NCBI RefSeq assembly: GCF_023343835.1
Contig: NC_064433.1
Coordinates: 136,179,957 to 136,243,956, forward strand
DNA: 64,000 nucleotides
Reading direction: 5' to 3'
From: Lagopus muta
Taxonomy: Eukaryota; Chordata; Aves; Galliformes; Phasianidae
Positions 51,589-60,513 of the stretch are shown in pieces. A program made the position numbers and the translations under genes. Under the pieces are notes generated by a model that made no database searches, was not told the origin of the DNA, and worked only from the letters and a program-made list of their open reading frames with translations. Positions within the stretch are counted from its first letter, which is position 1. Every line of letters begins with the position of its first letter.

Positions 51589-51858
51589 TTATCTCTTTTG
51601 ATAACCACTATCACACTGAGCATATCGCAAGCCCTAAGGCACTCTGCGAAGTGCGTAATCCTGTCAATCTCTTTGGGGCAGTTTACCTGGGAAGGGCATT
51701 TGATAGGAGCTGACTTTCCTTTGCCAGCCTCAGCACTGAGCGTTATCAGCACTACCTATAAAGCACTGCATCTGCTGCGGGCCAGTAATCAGTGTAGGGG
51801 CTTTCGTTGGTATAGGCAGTGATCTCCTTGACCTTCAGTGGAGGGGAAAGTATAAAAA
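51589..51858 (+). promoter_or_regulatory. ATP4B proximal promoter: TATA box and five GATA-factor sites
   Basis: A TATAAAA box at 51851-51857 lies 98 bp before the ATG, predicting a 5' UTR of about 65-70 nt. A second TATAAA lies at 51757-51762. Five WGATAR motifs occur upstream: 51589-51594 (minus), 51599-51604 (plus), 51608-51613 (minus), 51701-51706 (plus) and 51743-51748 (minus). GATA4/GATA6 are known regulators of the mammalian H+/K+-ATPase alpha and beta genes in parietal cells, so the cluster fits acid-secreting-cell expression. Binding is inferred. Confidence 0.7.
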
Positions 51859-51948
51859 CCAAAGCAATTTGCTTGGGCAACTCTTTGAGCCCCCGTTGAA
51901 TTTCTTCATTTCTGAAGAAGACGCTTTTGGGGGAAATTTTGTGGCAAA

Positions 51949-52060
51949 ATGGCAACTTTAAATGAAAAGAAGACCTGCAGTGAACGGATGGAAAATTTCC
52001 GCCGTTTTGTCTGGAATCCAGAAACGAAGCTGTTTATGGGAAGGACCTTGATTAACTGGG
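51949..52060 (+). CDS. ATP4B: ATP4B exon 1
   Basis: 112 bp, residues 1-37 plus one base; donor GTATGT at 52061. It encodes the cytosolic tail, including NEKKTC and [10 protein letters not shown]. The start ATG has A at -3 and G at +4, a strong context, and is the first ATG after the TATA box in this frame. Confidence 0.97.
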
Positions 52061-55000
52061 GTATGTTTCTGTGCACAAGGGTTTCCTTTCTGACACCCTT
52101 AAAAATCTTGAAGGGATGGGGGTTGTTCTGATGAATGGGAGGTAATGGAAGGATGGAATTTTTTATAACCTCGATTTTTGGATGTGCTCCTGATCCTCTT
52201 ATAATATCCCTGCTCTCTGAATACAGCCAATTAGGTCGAAACATTGATTCAAGAAGCTCCTGCAAATATTCTAAAGCATTTCTGGCCCAAATATTTGTTA
52301 AGGACAACACTGGACATATAGAATAATAGAGTGGTTTGGGTTAGAAGGGACCTTTAAGATCATCTAGTTCCAACTCCCTTGCTATAGACAAGGAGAGTGT
52401 TATAAGCAATAGACATGTTAACATCCCATTAATAGCTAAGTGTTATGACTATAACATGATGCTGACATTGCTGTCTATAAGGGCTTCTGCTGCAGGGGAA
52501 TTTGGCCTTGCTGCTACACCGGCATTGTTCAGCCCTGCAGATGCCAGGCTGATGGGGCCAAGCAATGGCAGCACTGTGCTGCAGACCTGCACTGATGATC
52601 TCTACTCTACAGCTAGCTGGGGAGGTGTGGGAAAATATTTTCTGTCCAATTCTCTGGAACCACATTTTGCTTTTCTGAATTTCCTTTTTAAATTACTGCA
52701 TGTTGAGTAAATCTCTTTTACCGTTGAACTAATGCCTGTTTCAGCTGAGGCTTCCTGTTTGTAGCCAAGCTTATGTCTGCCACAACAATGTGTTTGATGA
52801 TCTGATGATCTGTGTTGTGGGAACTGCGGCTTGGAATATTTCAGAGAGTCCCTGCACTTCCTGCAAGTCGTAAGTGTAGCTGCAAGCTTCCAGAAGGTTT
52901 TCTTGTGATGGGAAACGTGTAACTGTAGCCTATTAGCCATTCCTATAAACAAAAAGGAAACCTAATCCTTTCTGATTGTGTATACATTCTGCATATATGC
53001 ACCAAAACCAGCATTATTCTGAATCTCACCCCATAATGAAATAGCAACACGGTGCATTTTGCTGGAGGTGAGATATGGATCTAAAGCAAGCATGCCCAGA
53101 ACACTGAGCTCCACGGTGCAAGCAATACGAGCAGCAGCTTGCTTTTGTCAATGAAATCCATTGGGTCTTTTGCTCAGTCCGTGTGTAATAAGCAGCTGAA
53201 TGGCCTTAATGTGGGAAGCTGCTCCATGAAGCCACACAATCCTTCAAGCTTTAAACAACCCAAGTGCCAGCAACGCCAGGCCCGTTCCCTTCTTGCTGAC
53301 ATGATGCCATTAGCTGCAGTGTTCACACAGCATGAGCTCGAAGACCCTTCCCCTCCTTTTCCTTCAGTGTGGATCAGCCTGTACTACCTGGCCTTCTACG
53401 TGGTGATGACCGGGATCTTTGCCCTCTCCATATACTCCCTAATGAGGACGGTGAATCCTTACGAGCCAGATTACCAAGACCAGCTCAAGTCCCCAGGTAC
53501 AGTAACTACCTTAACCATCCCTTTCAACCTCAGCCTGAAAGCAATTAACAAATGTTAAATATTTTAATGAGCCGTGCCAGCAGCCCGTTAAATAAAGGCA
53601 TAAAATAAGGCAAAGAGACATGGAATGAGGAATCAGGGTTTGTGGGACATGATGTGAGGATGGAGAGGGACAAGACAGAATTAACAGGAGATCACCAGAG
53701 CCTATCGCTAGAACTTAAGCCCCCAAGTCACTTTTTATGATTTTTTCAAAGAAATTGCCTCTATTTATTTATTTGTTTGTTTGTTTGTTAGTTTATTGCA
53801 TGCCTGCTGTACTTGGAAACTTTCTTCCTCAGTATTCTCTTAGTTTGATGTTTGCTGACAGTATCATTTCTCTGTAATATTAAGCACAGCGTTTTCAAGA
53901 GCTGTTTCTCACCTGGCAGGACAGCCCATTTCCTTATTGTAAATGCTTTGTTTAACAAGTCCTGGGGAAATCCACTGCAGTCACTGGGATTATTTTGTGA
54001 TCTGCTCTGATAACAGCACCTCTCTCCTGCTTTGCCTTCCCCTCTCCTCCTCTTGTAGGTGTAACATTACGACCAGACGTGTATGGGCACAGAGGGCTAC
54101 AAATCTACTACAACGCATCTGACAACAAGACCTGGGAGGGGCTGGTGACAATGCTCCAGACGTTTCTGACAGGTAAAAAAGACAATAAGGTCACCTGAAG
54201 AAATGCTCTGTCACCTTTTCCTTACTACAGCTGAGAACCTTCAGGTTTTCCATTTTCTGTTTGTCCCTCTGGAATCAGAGATTTTGAGTGGGAAATACAT
54301 TTTTTTCTGAAAAGCAGGAGCAAATCACTTAGTGAATCTATAAATCAAACATATGTAAACGTGTATATTAAAAGCAGAGCCCAGCTTCATTGCTCTTTTT
54401 TTTTTTTTTTTTTTTTTTGTAGCTTTAATAAAAGAGGCTATCAGAGAGTAAAGAAATGGGAAGAGAAAGATCTACAGAACTACTGTCTAAATTAATCTAA
54501 TCATATTTGTGACTACAAATATCAAAGTGCCACAGCAAGTCCTGTGGAGCCAGCACATACTGTCATCAAAGAGCACAGCCAAAATAGGTTGGGTGCTCCG
54601 TTTATGTTCATAGTTCAATATATTTATATTCCTTGTAAGCCTTATTTTCACATTTCTGTTTCTCATACATGCATTGAAAAAAATCGTATTTGAAATTGCC
54701 TTTTTCTGGAGCTGGCAACACAAATTGCCAGCCTTAATGCAATTTTTTATTTTTCTCCCCTGGATATTCTTAAAAAAAAAAAAAAGAATTAAACTTTCCT
54801 TGTTCCATCTAATCCCGATTTCACTTGAAGTACAATCTCCCATCATAGAATATACAACCTGATGTTGAGATAGAATCAGAGAATGGTTTAGGACCCTTAA
54901 AGGCCGTCCATCCAACTCCTCTGCAGTGAACAGGGACAGGTACAGCTGGATCAGCGTGCTCAGGGCCCCATCCAGCCTGACCTTGAGTGTCTCCAGGAAT

Positions 55001-57381
55001 GGGGAATCCACCACCTCTCCATGCAACCTGTGCCTCACAGCCCTTACTGTAAAATTCTACTTCCTTATATCCAGTCTAAATCTCCCAGATGCATAACTTC
55101 TCTATGAGAGGCTTCACAGAGGAATTTTCTTTTTTCTTTCACAAACCCAGCATATAGCCCAGCTGCTCAGCATCTGAACATCAACTGCACAAGCAACACA
55201 TACTTCATCCAGAACACCTTTGATGGTCCAAATAACACAAAACTGTCCTGCAAGTTTACATCAGATATGCTTCAAAACTGCTCTGGCATCACAGATCCTA
55301 CTTTTGGATTTCCAGAAGGAAAACCCTGCTTTATTGTAAAGATGAACAGGGTAAGTGCAATGTCAGGCTGCAGAGCAGTGAGGAATTAGTCAGGAAACAC
55401 TGGGTCTCATGATTCTCAGCTGGGGAGCTCAACTCTGCTTTGCAATGTGCAGACAATTCACTGCGCTTTTCCCAAGAGTGACTAGAGAAGCAGTGGGACT
55501 TTGTCACCATCCCTAGGAGAGTAACATGAACAGAATCTCTGAAGCTTTGGGGCACTTTTGTTAGTATCTCTGTAGTGCTGCTGTCTGAAAAACTATTATG
55601 TAAAAGCTTCTTTTTTGTAGTACTGAGACCTTGCTGTTAAAGCGTTAAGATAGGGCTTCAGGTAAAGTGACTTCAGAGATGTGCTTCTTGCACATTCCAT
55701 TTCTCCAGCCTGCAAAGAAAATCTTTGAATGAACAAACATTTCAGATAAAATGCTGAGGTTTATAGTTTAATTTCAGTACAAAATGAAGAGTTTGTATTT
55801 GTCAGTTCCTGATAGACAAAATCCCTTCATTTTTGGTTTGGCTCGCACCCTAGGCTTGGGCACTGAATATTTTTGGGAACCCAAAAATGAGATCCACCTG
55901 TGAGGGCAGAACCATGCACCTAATGTTTGCAGGCAAAATTAGAGGTGTTTCCTGAGGAAGTTCTTTGTTTTCCTCAGCAAGGATGCGTGCAGAGTAGAGA
56001 GAAAGGCAGTTAAGAGGGCCCTGGGGACTTCAGTTCCTTCTGCCTTTGCTGCTGCAGGAAGTCACCCTACTACTGTGTGGGACCAAATGGGTCCTAGAGC
56101 TTCAGCCAAAGCAGATGCTTCCTAGAAGGACATTCACAGTGCTGCTTTCTGAGCACCTCCCAGGCAATATCCCCCCCACTACCTTAGTGAGGTGGTCTGA
56201 CTGACGGGGCCTTTTGCAGGAACACATTCAGCAGCATCTAAAGCTCAGTTCATCCTTTGCTCCCTTTTGTCTCAAAACCATCACCAAAATGACTCAATGT
56301 GTGCTTTCTATTTCAGATTATCAAATTTTATCCTGGCAACGGCACAGCACCGAGAGTGGACTGCACCTACGTAGTAAGTGTGTGAGGGCTGCACTGAAAG
56401 GCTTTGAGCAACACAGCTCTGACAGCCAAGCAGCCTAAGAACCAAAAAGCAACCAAACAAAAAAGCAGTTTGTTTTGCTCTCCCAGTAGCAAGGTTTATG
56501 AATCAGAGCAACTCTTCAAAGCTTTCTGCAACTTTCAGCAGATCTGTTTTTCTTGGCAACAATAGCAGCAGGAGATTTCCACTTTTATTTGAAGATTTGC
56601 TCTGAACAGATTGCTGTACTTGAGCAACAGCAAGGAAATATTTGCAGGGGGGCACAACAAATCTCTCTTACATTACAACAGGGTGACGAGTCCCGCCCGC
56701 TGGAGGTAGAATACTACCCGGTGAATGGCACCTTCAACCTGCACTACTTCCCCTACTATGGAAAGAAAGCACAGGTGGGTGCCACATATTTCAGTTTTAA
56801 TTTTCTTCATCTCCTCCAGATAGTGATGGGACAAGGCGGAATGGTTTTAAGGTGAAACAGGAGAAATTCAGGTTAGATGTTAGACAGGAATTCATTACTC
56901 AGAGGGCAGTGAGGCGCTGGCACAGCAGCCCAGAGAAGCTGTGGTGCCCCATCTCTGGAGGCGCTCAAGGCCAGGTTGGATGGGGCTCTGGGCAGCCTGA
57001 GCTGGTGAGGGGCAGCCCTGCCCATGGCAGGGATTGGGGATGGCTGGGCTGTGAGCTCCCTTCCAACCCAAACTGTTCTGATTCTATGGTGACAATCTTT
57101 GTGTAAAATGAAATGACTGCAACTTTCCTGTCATGTTATGTGAACTGGAAGAAAAATCTATTTTAAGGTTTTGAAACTGGCAATGGTAAGATAAAGAATT
57201 TTTGTTTGTTTCCTCCTAGCCCACTTACAGTAATCCTTTGGTAGCGGTGAAATTTCTCAACATTACAAAGAATGTAGAAGTCAAGATAGTGTGCAAAATC
57301 ATTGGAGCCGGGATTACCTTTGATAACGTTCATGACCCCTATGAAGGCAAAGTGGAATTTAAATTGAAAATAGAGGACTGA
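51949..57381 (+). CDS. ATP4B: ATP4B, gastric H+/K+-ATPase beta subunit (complete, 7 exons)
   Basis: Seven exons (51949-52060, 53368-53496, 54059-54172, 55151-55350, 56317-56373, 56682-56774, 57220-57381) splice with GT/AG borders and intron phases 1,1,1,0,0,0 into 288 residues, near the usual length of about 290. It is a type II membrane glycoprotein. It has a short cytosolic tail (1-36), one transmembrane helix (about 37-63) and a large ectodomain that escorts and stabilises the ATP4A catalytic subunit at the plasma membrane of acid-secreting cells. Six ectodomain cysteines (131, 152, 162, 178, 201, 260) match the three family disulfides. Eight N-glycosylation sequons begin at 99, 103, 130, 146, 161, 193, 219 and 249. 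LATP4B-type features are NEKKTC near the start, [16 protein letters not shown], and [20 protein letters not shown]. These separate it from the Na+/K+-ATPase beta subunits. The tail has Phe20 where mammals have a tyrosine. Confidence 0.98.
52061..53367 (+). other. ATP4B intron 1 (1307 bp)
   Basis: Contains a short CR1 tail at 52317-52392, otherwise unique sequence. The reading frames at 52456-52710 and 52602-52952 are unsupported. Confidence 0.9.
52317..52392 (-). mobile_element. CR1 3' tail, about 75 bp
   Basis: ATAGAATAATAGAGTGGTTT then GGGTTAGAAGGGACC and CATCTAGTTCCAACTCCC. It lies in ATP4B intron 1, antisense to the gene. Confidence 0.88.
53368..53496 (+). CDS. ATP4B: ATP4B exon 2
   Basis: 129 bp, phase 1 to phase 1, residues 38-81. 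The acceptor is TTTTCCTTCAG and the donor GTACAG. It encodes the whole transmembrane helix ([20 protein letters not shown]) and the juxtamembrane [11 protein letters not shown] segment. Confidence 0.98.
53764..53795. repeat. (TTTA)n(TTTG)n simple repeat
   Basis: Three TTTA-type units followed by four TTTG units, in ATP4B intron 2. Confidence 0.85.
54059..54172 (+). CDS. ATP4B: ATP4B exon 3
   Basis: 114 bp, residues 82-118 with split codons at both ends. The acceptor is CTCTTGTAG and the donor GTAAAA. It begins VTLRPDVYG and contains the sequons NAS (99) and NKT (103). Confidence 0.96.
54396..54418. repeat. Poly(T) run, 23 bp
   Basis: Uninterrupted T run in ATP4B intron 3, followed by GTAGCTTTAATAAAAG. 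It may be the reverse-oriented A tail of an unrecognised insertion, but nothing to its right is a known element. Confidence 0.85.
54870..55088 (-). mobile_element. CR1 fragment in ATP4B intron 3
   Basis: Begins AGATAGAATCAGAGAATGG and ends in the TATCCAGTCTAAATCTCCC block. It is antisense to ATP4B and stops 62 bp upstream of exon 4. Confidence 0.92.
55151..55350 (+). CDS. ATP4B: ATP4B exon 4
   Basis: 200 bp, residues 119-185; acceptor ACAAACCCAG, donor GTAAGT. It carries four of the six disulfide cysteines (131, 152, 162, 178) and the family block [13 protein letters not shown]...[13 protein letters not shown]1 copy ends about 60 bp before its acceptor. Confidence 0.98.
56317..56373 (+). CDS. 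ATP4B: ATP4B exon 5
   Basis: 57 bp, residues 186-204 ([19 protein letters not shown]), phase 0. The acceptor is CTATTTCAG and the donor GTAAGT. A second possible donor, GTAGTA, lies three bases upstream and would remove only Val204. Confidence 0.96.
56682..56774 (+). CDS. ATP4B: ATP4B exon 6
   Basis: 93 bp, residues 205-235. It begins [18 protein letters not shown] and ends [11 protein letters not shown] at a GTGGGT donor. The Y-Y-GKKAQ segment is a hallmark of the X+/K+-ATPase beta family. Confidence 0.97.
56829..57089 (+). mobile_element. CR1 fragment in ATP4B intron 6
   Basis: GGACAAGGCGGAATGGTTTT, CAGGTTAGATGTTAGACAGG and CTGTGGTGCCCCATCTCTGG blocks, ending CCAAACTGTTCTGATTCTATGG. It has higher GC than the older copies. 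It occupies about 260 of the 445 bp of this intron, in sense with the gene. Confidence 0.94.
57220..57381 (+). CDS. ATP4B: ATP4B exon 7 (coding part, with stop)
   Basis: 162 bp, residues 236-288 plus TGA at 57379-57381. It encodes [10 protein letters not shown], the last disulfide cysteine (260) and the conserved C-terminal block [16 protein letters not shown]. The acceptor is GTTTCCTCCTAG. Confidence 0.98.
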   Translation, partial: PTYSNPLVAVKFLNITKNVEVKIVCKIIGAGITFDNVHDPYEGKVEFKLKIED

Positions 57382-58030
57382 GCAGCGAGAGACACTTCTG
57401 AAAAGCTGATGTGAAGAATGACTTACCTGTTGTCACATAGACTGATATTTATTTCCTATGATTGCCATATGAATGTACTCAAATTACAGTGAGTAGACAG
57501 TTTCTACTGAGAGGTAACCCATACAACTAAAAACCAGTACATCACTCAGCGTACAAAAGAGATGGGAATTATCCCCAATGTACACAGCCTAGTGTTCTGT
57601 GGCTACACTGTGCTTAAACCTCTATGCAAATCCTTGTACAAAACATGTGTCTTCTAACCCAAGCAGGTGTGCTTTCCAAGAAGAGGAAGTATGGGATCAA
57701 ATGTTGTTTTTCCTCATTTTTCAAACTCTAATAAATAATTGATGTACAATACTGAATACTGGATATTGTAGAAGCAATAGCTAGAAAAATAAGTAGCTTG
57801 AAATACTCTGAGATAATACCCTTCTCAATCTGCCTTGTACAGGATGTTTAAATTGTAAAGGGACAGCCTTTATTTATCTGCATGCCAATGCATTGCTTTG
57901 TGTATCAGCCAGCTGAGTCTGACTTCAGTTGACAAATCAATAACTGCAAGAGAAGAACTTTACAGCGGCCTGTAGCTTTTCTAATACCTAGCATCTGTGA
58001 TTTCTTTCTAACAATAAAAACGCTTTTTTG
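57382..58030 (+). other. ATP4B 3' UTR
   Basis: From the stop codon to the predicted distal cleavage site. AATAAA hexamers lie at 57730-57735 (proximal) and 58013-58018 (distal). The distal one is followed within about 12 bases by a strong GU-rich stretch, so it is the likelier main site and gives a 3' UTR of about 650 nt. The sequence is AT-rich and free of repeats. Confidence 0.75.
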
Positions 58031-58060
58031 GTTGGTTGGTTGGTTGTGGGGGTTTTTGTG
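58013..58060 (+). terminator. ATP4B distal polyadenylation site
   Basis: AATAAA at 58013-58018, then TTTTTTGG and four GGTT units, TGTGGGGG and TTTTTGTGTTTTG. This is the arrangement of hexamer plus downstream GU/U-rich element expected for efficient cleavage near 58030. Confidence 0.75.
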
Positions 58061-58290
58061 TTTTGTTCTTCTCCCCAAAAAAGAACTGCCATGTAAAGCA
58101 ATGAGTTGTGGGCTACCTGGAATAATCTGGAAAAATGAGAACGTTAAGCTAAAACATTAAAGGAATCTAAACTTTGAGAGGTCCAGCCCTCCCACAAACA
58201 TGCTGTGTATGTACAGTTATGTTCATCTTAGATGAACTGGCCTCACTTAACAATGTTCTAAGCACTCCTATTCCAAGTCTCTAATTCCTT

Positions 58291-58357
58291 TTATATATAT
58301 ATACACATACGTATATGCACACAAGTTCACATACACACATACAAAAAATACACGTAC
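58291..58357. repeat. Degenerate TA/CA microsatellite
   Basis: TATATATATACACATACGTA followed by interrupted CACA and CATA units. It resembles the array at 12174-12246 but is more decayed. Confidence 0.8.
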
Positions 58358-58797
58358 ATTCAGTCACAATATTAGGGATAATTGGTTCACCAACCGGTAC
58401 CAATGAAAAAAGCCTGTCAGACTTCACAAACCTTTCTTTGACCAAGACACTGAAGCAGTGCATTTCAAACTAAATACCATATAAGAAAAAGAGATTCCCA
58501 AGTTTAACTGGATGCAGATTACTGAGACACTAGAAAGAGAAGGCAGCTGGGCCACGTCATCAGAGCAGAGGGATGGGCCATCATTTTTCCTGTCAGCTGT
58601 GCAATGCAAACACCAGTCAGGGAAAAAGGCAGGTAATAACATGGCATGAAACTAATGTTCACCAACTGCATTATTTTATCTATATCCAATTTTTTAAAAT
58701 ATCCATTAACTTTCAGTTTCCGACTTTTCTGTTAAAGGTGTTAAATCTCATACTGAAGGTCAATGCAGAGCAGACAAACACAGAAGTAACTTTGAAC

Positions 58798-59058
58798 CAT
58801 TAAGGTTGGAAAAGACCTCTCAGATCACAGAATCACAGAAAACACCAAGGTTGGAAAAGACCTATAAGATCATCCAATCCAACCATCCACCTATCACCAA
58901 TAGTTCTCACTAAACCATATCCCTCAACACAACATCCAAACGTTCCTTGAACACCACCAGGAACAGTGACTGCACCACCTCCCTGGGCAGCCTGTGCCAC
59001 TGCCTCACCACTCCTTCTAAGAAGATACTTTTCCCAATATCCAGCCACAACCTCCTTT
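58798..59058 (-). mobile_element. CR1 fragment with a duplicated 3' end
   Basis: The main copy (58823-59058) reads ATCACAGAATCACAGAAAAC, ACCAAGGTTGGAAAAGACC and on to GGCAGCCTGTGCCACTGCC. Just left of its octamers, 58803-58826 repeats the tail body (AAGGTTGGAAAAGACCTCTC), so two CR1 3' ends lie in tandem. Confidence 0.92.
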
Positions 59059-60330
59059 GAAGATGAGATGCATCTTCCTACTGCATCCATTGACAAATAT
59101 TCGTAGAACTGCTGATCCAGTAGTTGAAGCATTAAGTCTAATACTAAAAGTCACAACCAAATATTAACAGGGAAGAAAAATATCAATACAAGCTCTTCAA
59201 TGCTTAAAGGAGGCTCTTTGCTATGACTATCAGCAAATTAAAACGTTTGCTTTCCAGCTTCCACAGCTCTTAAGTACTGTATATAATATAAAGTCTTTGC
59301 TTAACAGTCTCACACAAGGACCACAGTGTCACTGCAATTGCCCTCAGGAATTCCACCTCATCATTTTATGCAACTGTTTTTCACCTCTTTCATTCAAGTA
59401 ATAAAAGACTGATACTGACCAACCTGCAGCAAATAAAAGTGTCTATGTGCTACTCGCAGTAATTGGATGGAAAACAATCACAACTTGCATGTCTGCAAAA
59501 AACATCACATGCTTTGCACACACAGCCCCTTCATAAGCTTCCCCACTTGCAGACAAAAGCATTCAATCACAAACAAGATTATGTTGTTTAATAGAAGATA
59601 AAAAATAAGTATGAAAGAATATCTGTATTTTTTTCTCCTCAATTTAAACATCTGAACAACTTCAGACAAAGTTCACTTTTCACTTCTTCCAATCTTTTTT
59701 TGATACCAGAGTGGGAACAGCTGATGATTTCTGAATTGTATTTTTGTCGATGAAGGCCCAAGGCCTTATTAAAGCAAGCACTGCTCAGGCATCATATGCA
59801 GAAATTGGGTTCCTACATCTCTCACCTGCTCTAAAATGAGAAAGAACTGAATTTTGAAGATGCTTAGGGGTAACGTGCTTCATCAGTGTGCTCATGTGTC
59901 AGTCCTACTCTTACCAAAATGAGCATTTTATCATTCCAATTTCATCACGTGTCAGAGGGTTCTTACCACCTTTACCAATTAGATAGCTGATTTCAAGCAG
60001 TCTGATTTTGAATTCCAGTCCCTAATTCTTGTGTTGCTTTTCTCTTACATTGATGAGCCCCTTACAACGATGTCATTTTGTGTGATCTGATCTGACAGAA
60101 ACCCAGACACTTCTTGTGTTTCTTTCCCACAAACTGAGAGTTCCTTAAATCTCATACAAGAAGACTCTGACCTTTGATTTCAAGTAATGAGGAAATGATC
60201 TTTTCACAGTCTTTTCCAATTGTTCCAACAATCTTTTTAAACGGCGAGGCCAACAAGAGCACAGTTCCTCAATGCTGGTCCTGCTGTTATGTATCCAGGT
60301 GTAAAATCACCTTACAATTACACTCTCAGA

Positions 60331-60513
60331 GTGGTCAGGCACTGGAATGGCTGCCCAGAGAGGTGGTGGAGCCGCCGTCCCTGGCAGTGTTCAAGAGGCG
60401 CCTGGATGACGTGCTGCGTGATGTGGTTTAGTGCTTGTGGTGGCAAAGGTGATGAGGAGATGGTTGGACTAGATGATCTTATAGGTCATTTCCAACCTTG
60501 TGATTCTATGATT
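60331..60513 (+). mobile_element. CR1 fragment with 3' end
   Basis: AGTGGTCAGGCACTGGAATG, GGAGCCGCCGTCCCTGGCAG and GGTTGGACTAGATGATCTTA, ending GTGATTCTATGATTAATG. It keeps several CpGs, which suggests a fairly young copy. The plus frame reads VVRHWNGCPERWWS-like polymerase remnants. Confidence 0.93.

Larger units (their letters stand above)
31086..51850. other. Intergenic region between TMEM255B and ATP4B
   Basis: About 20.8 kb between two divergently transcribed genes. It holds CR1 copies at 31711, 32372, 37698, 45888, 46111, 46478, 47211 and 48405, the microsatellite at 38046-38160, an isolated CpG-rich block at 46735-46930 and purine-rich runs. No exons, tRNA genes or conserved protein domains were recognised. 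In particular, no long reading frame resembling GRK1, which occupies this interval in human, is present. Confidence 0.75.

Noticed and set aside
53139-53558. 139-codon open reading frame starting in ATP4B intron 1
   Set aside because: Only its exon 2 part (from 53368) is coding. The upstream ATG extension is intronic, and exon 1 with its TATA box supplies the true N-terminus.
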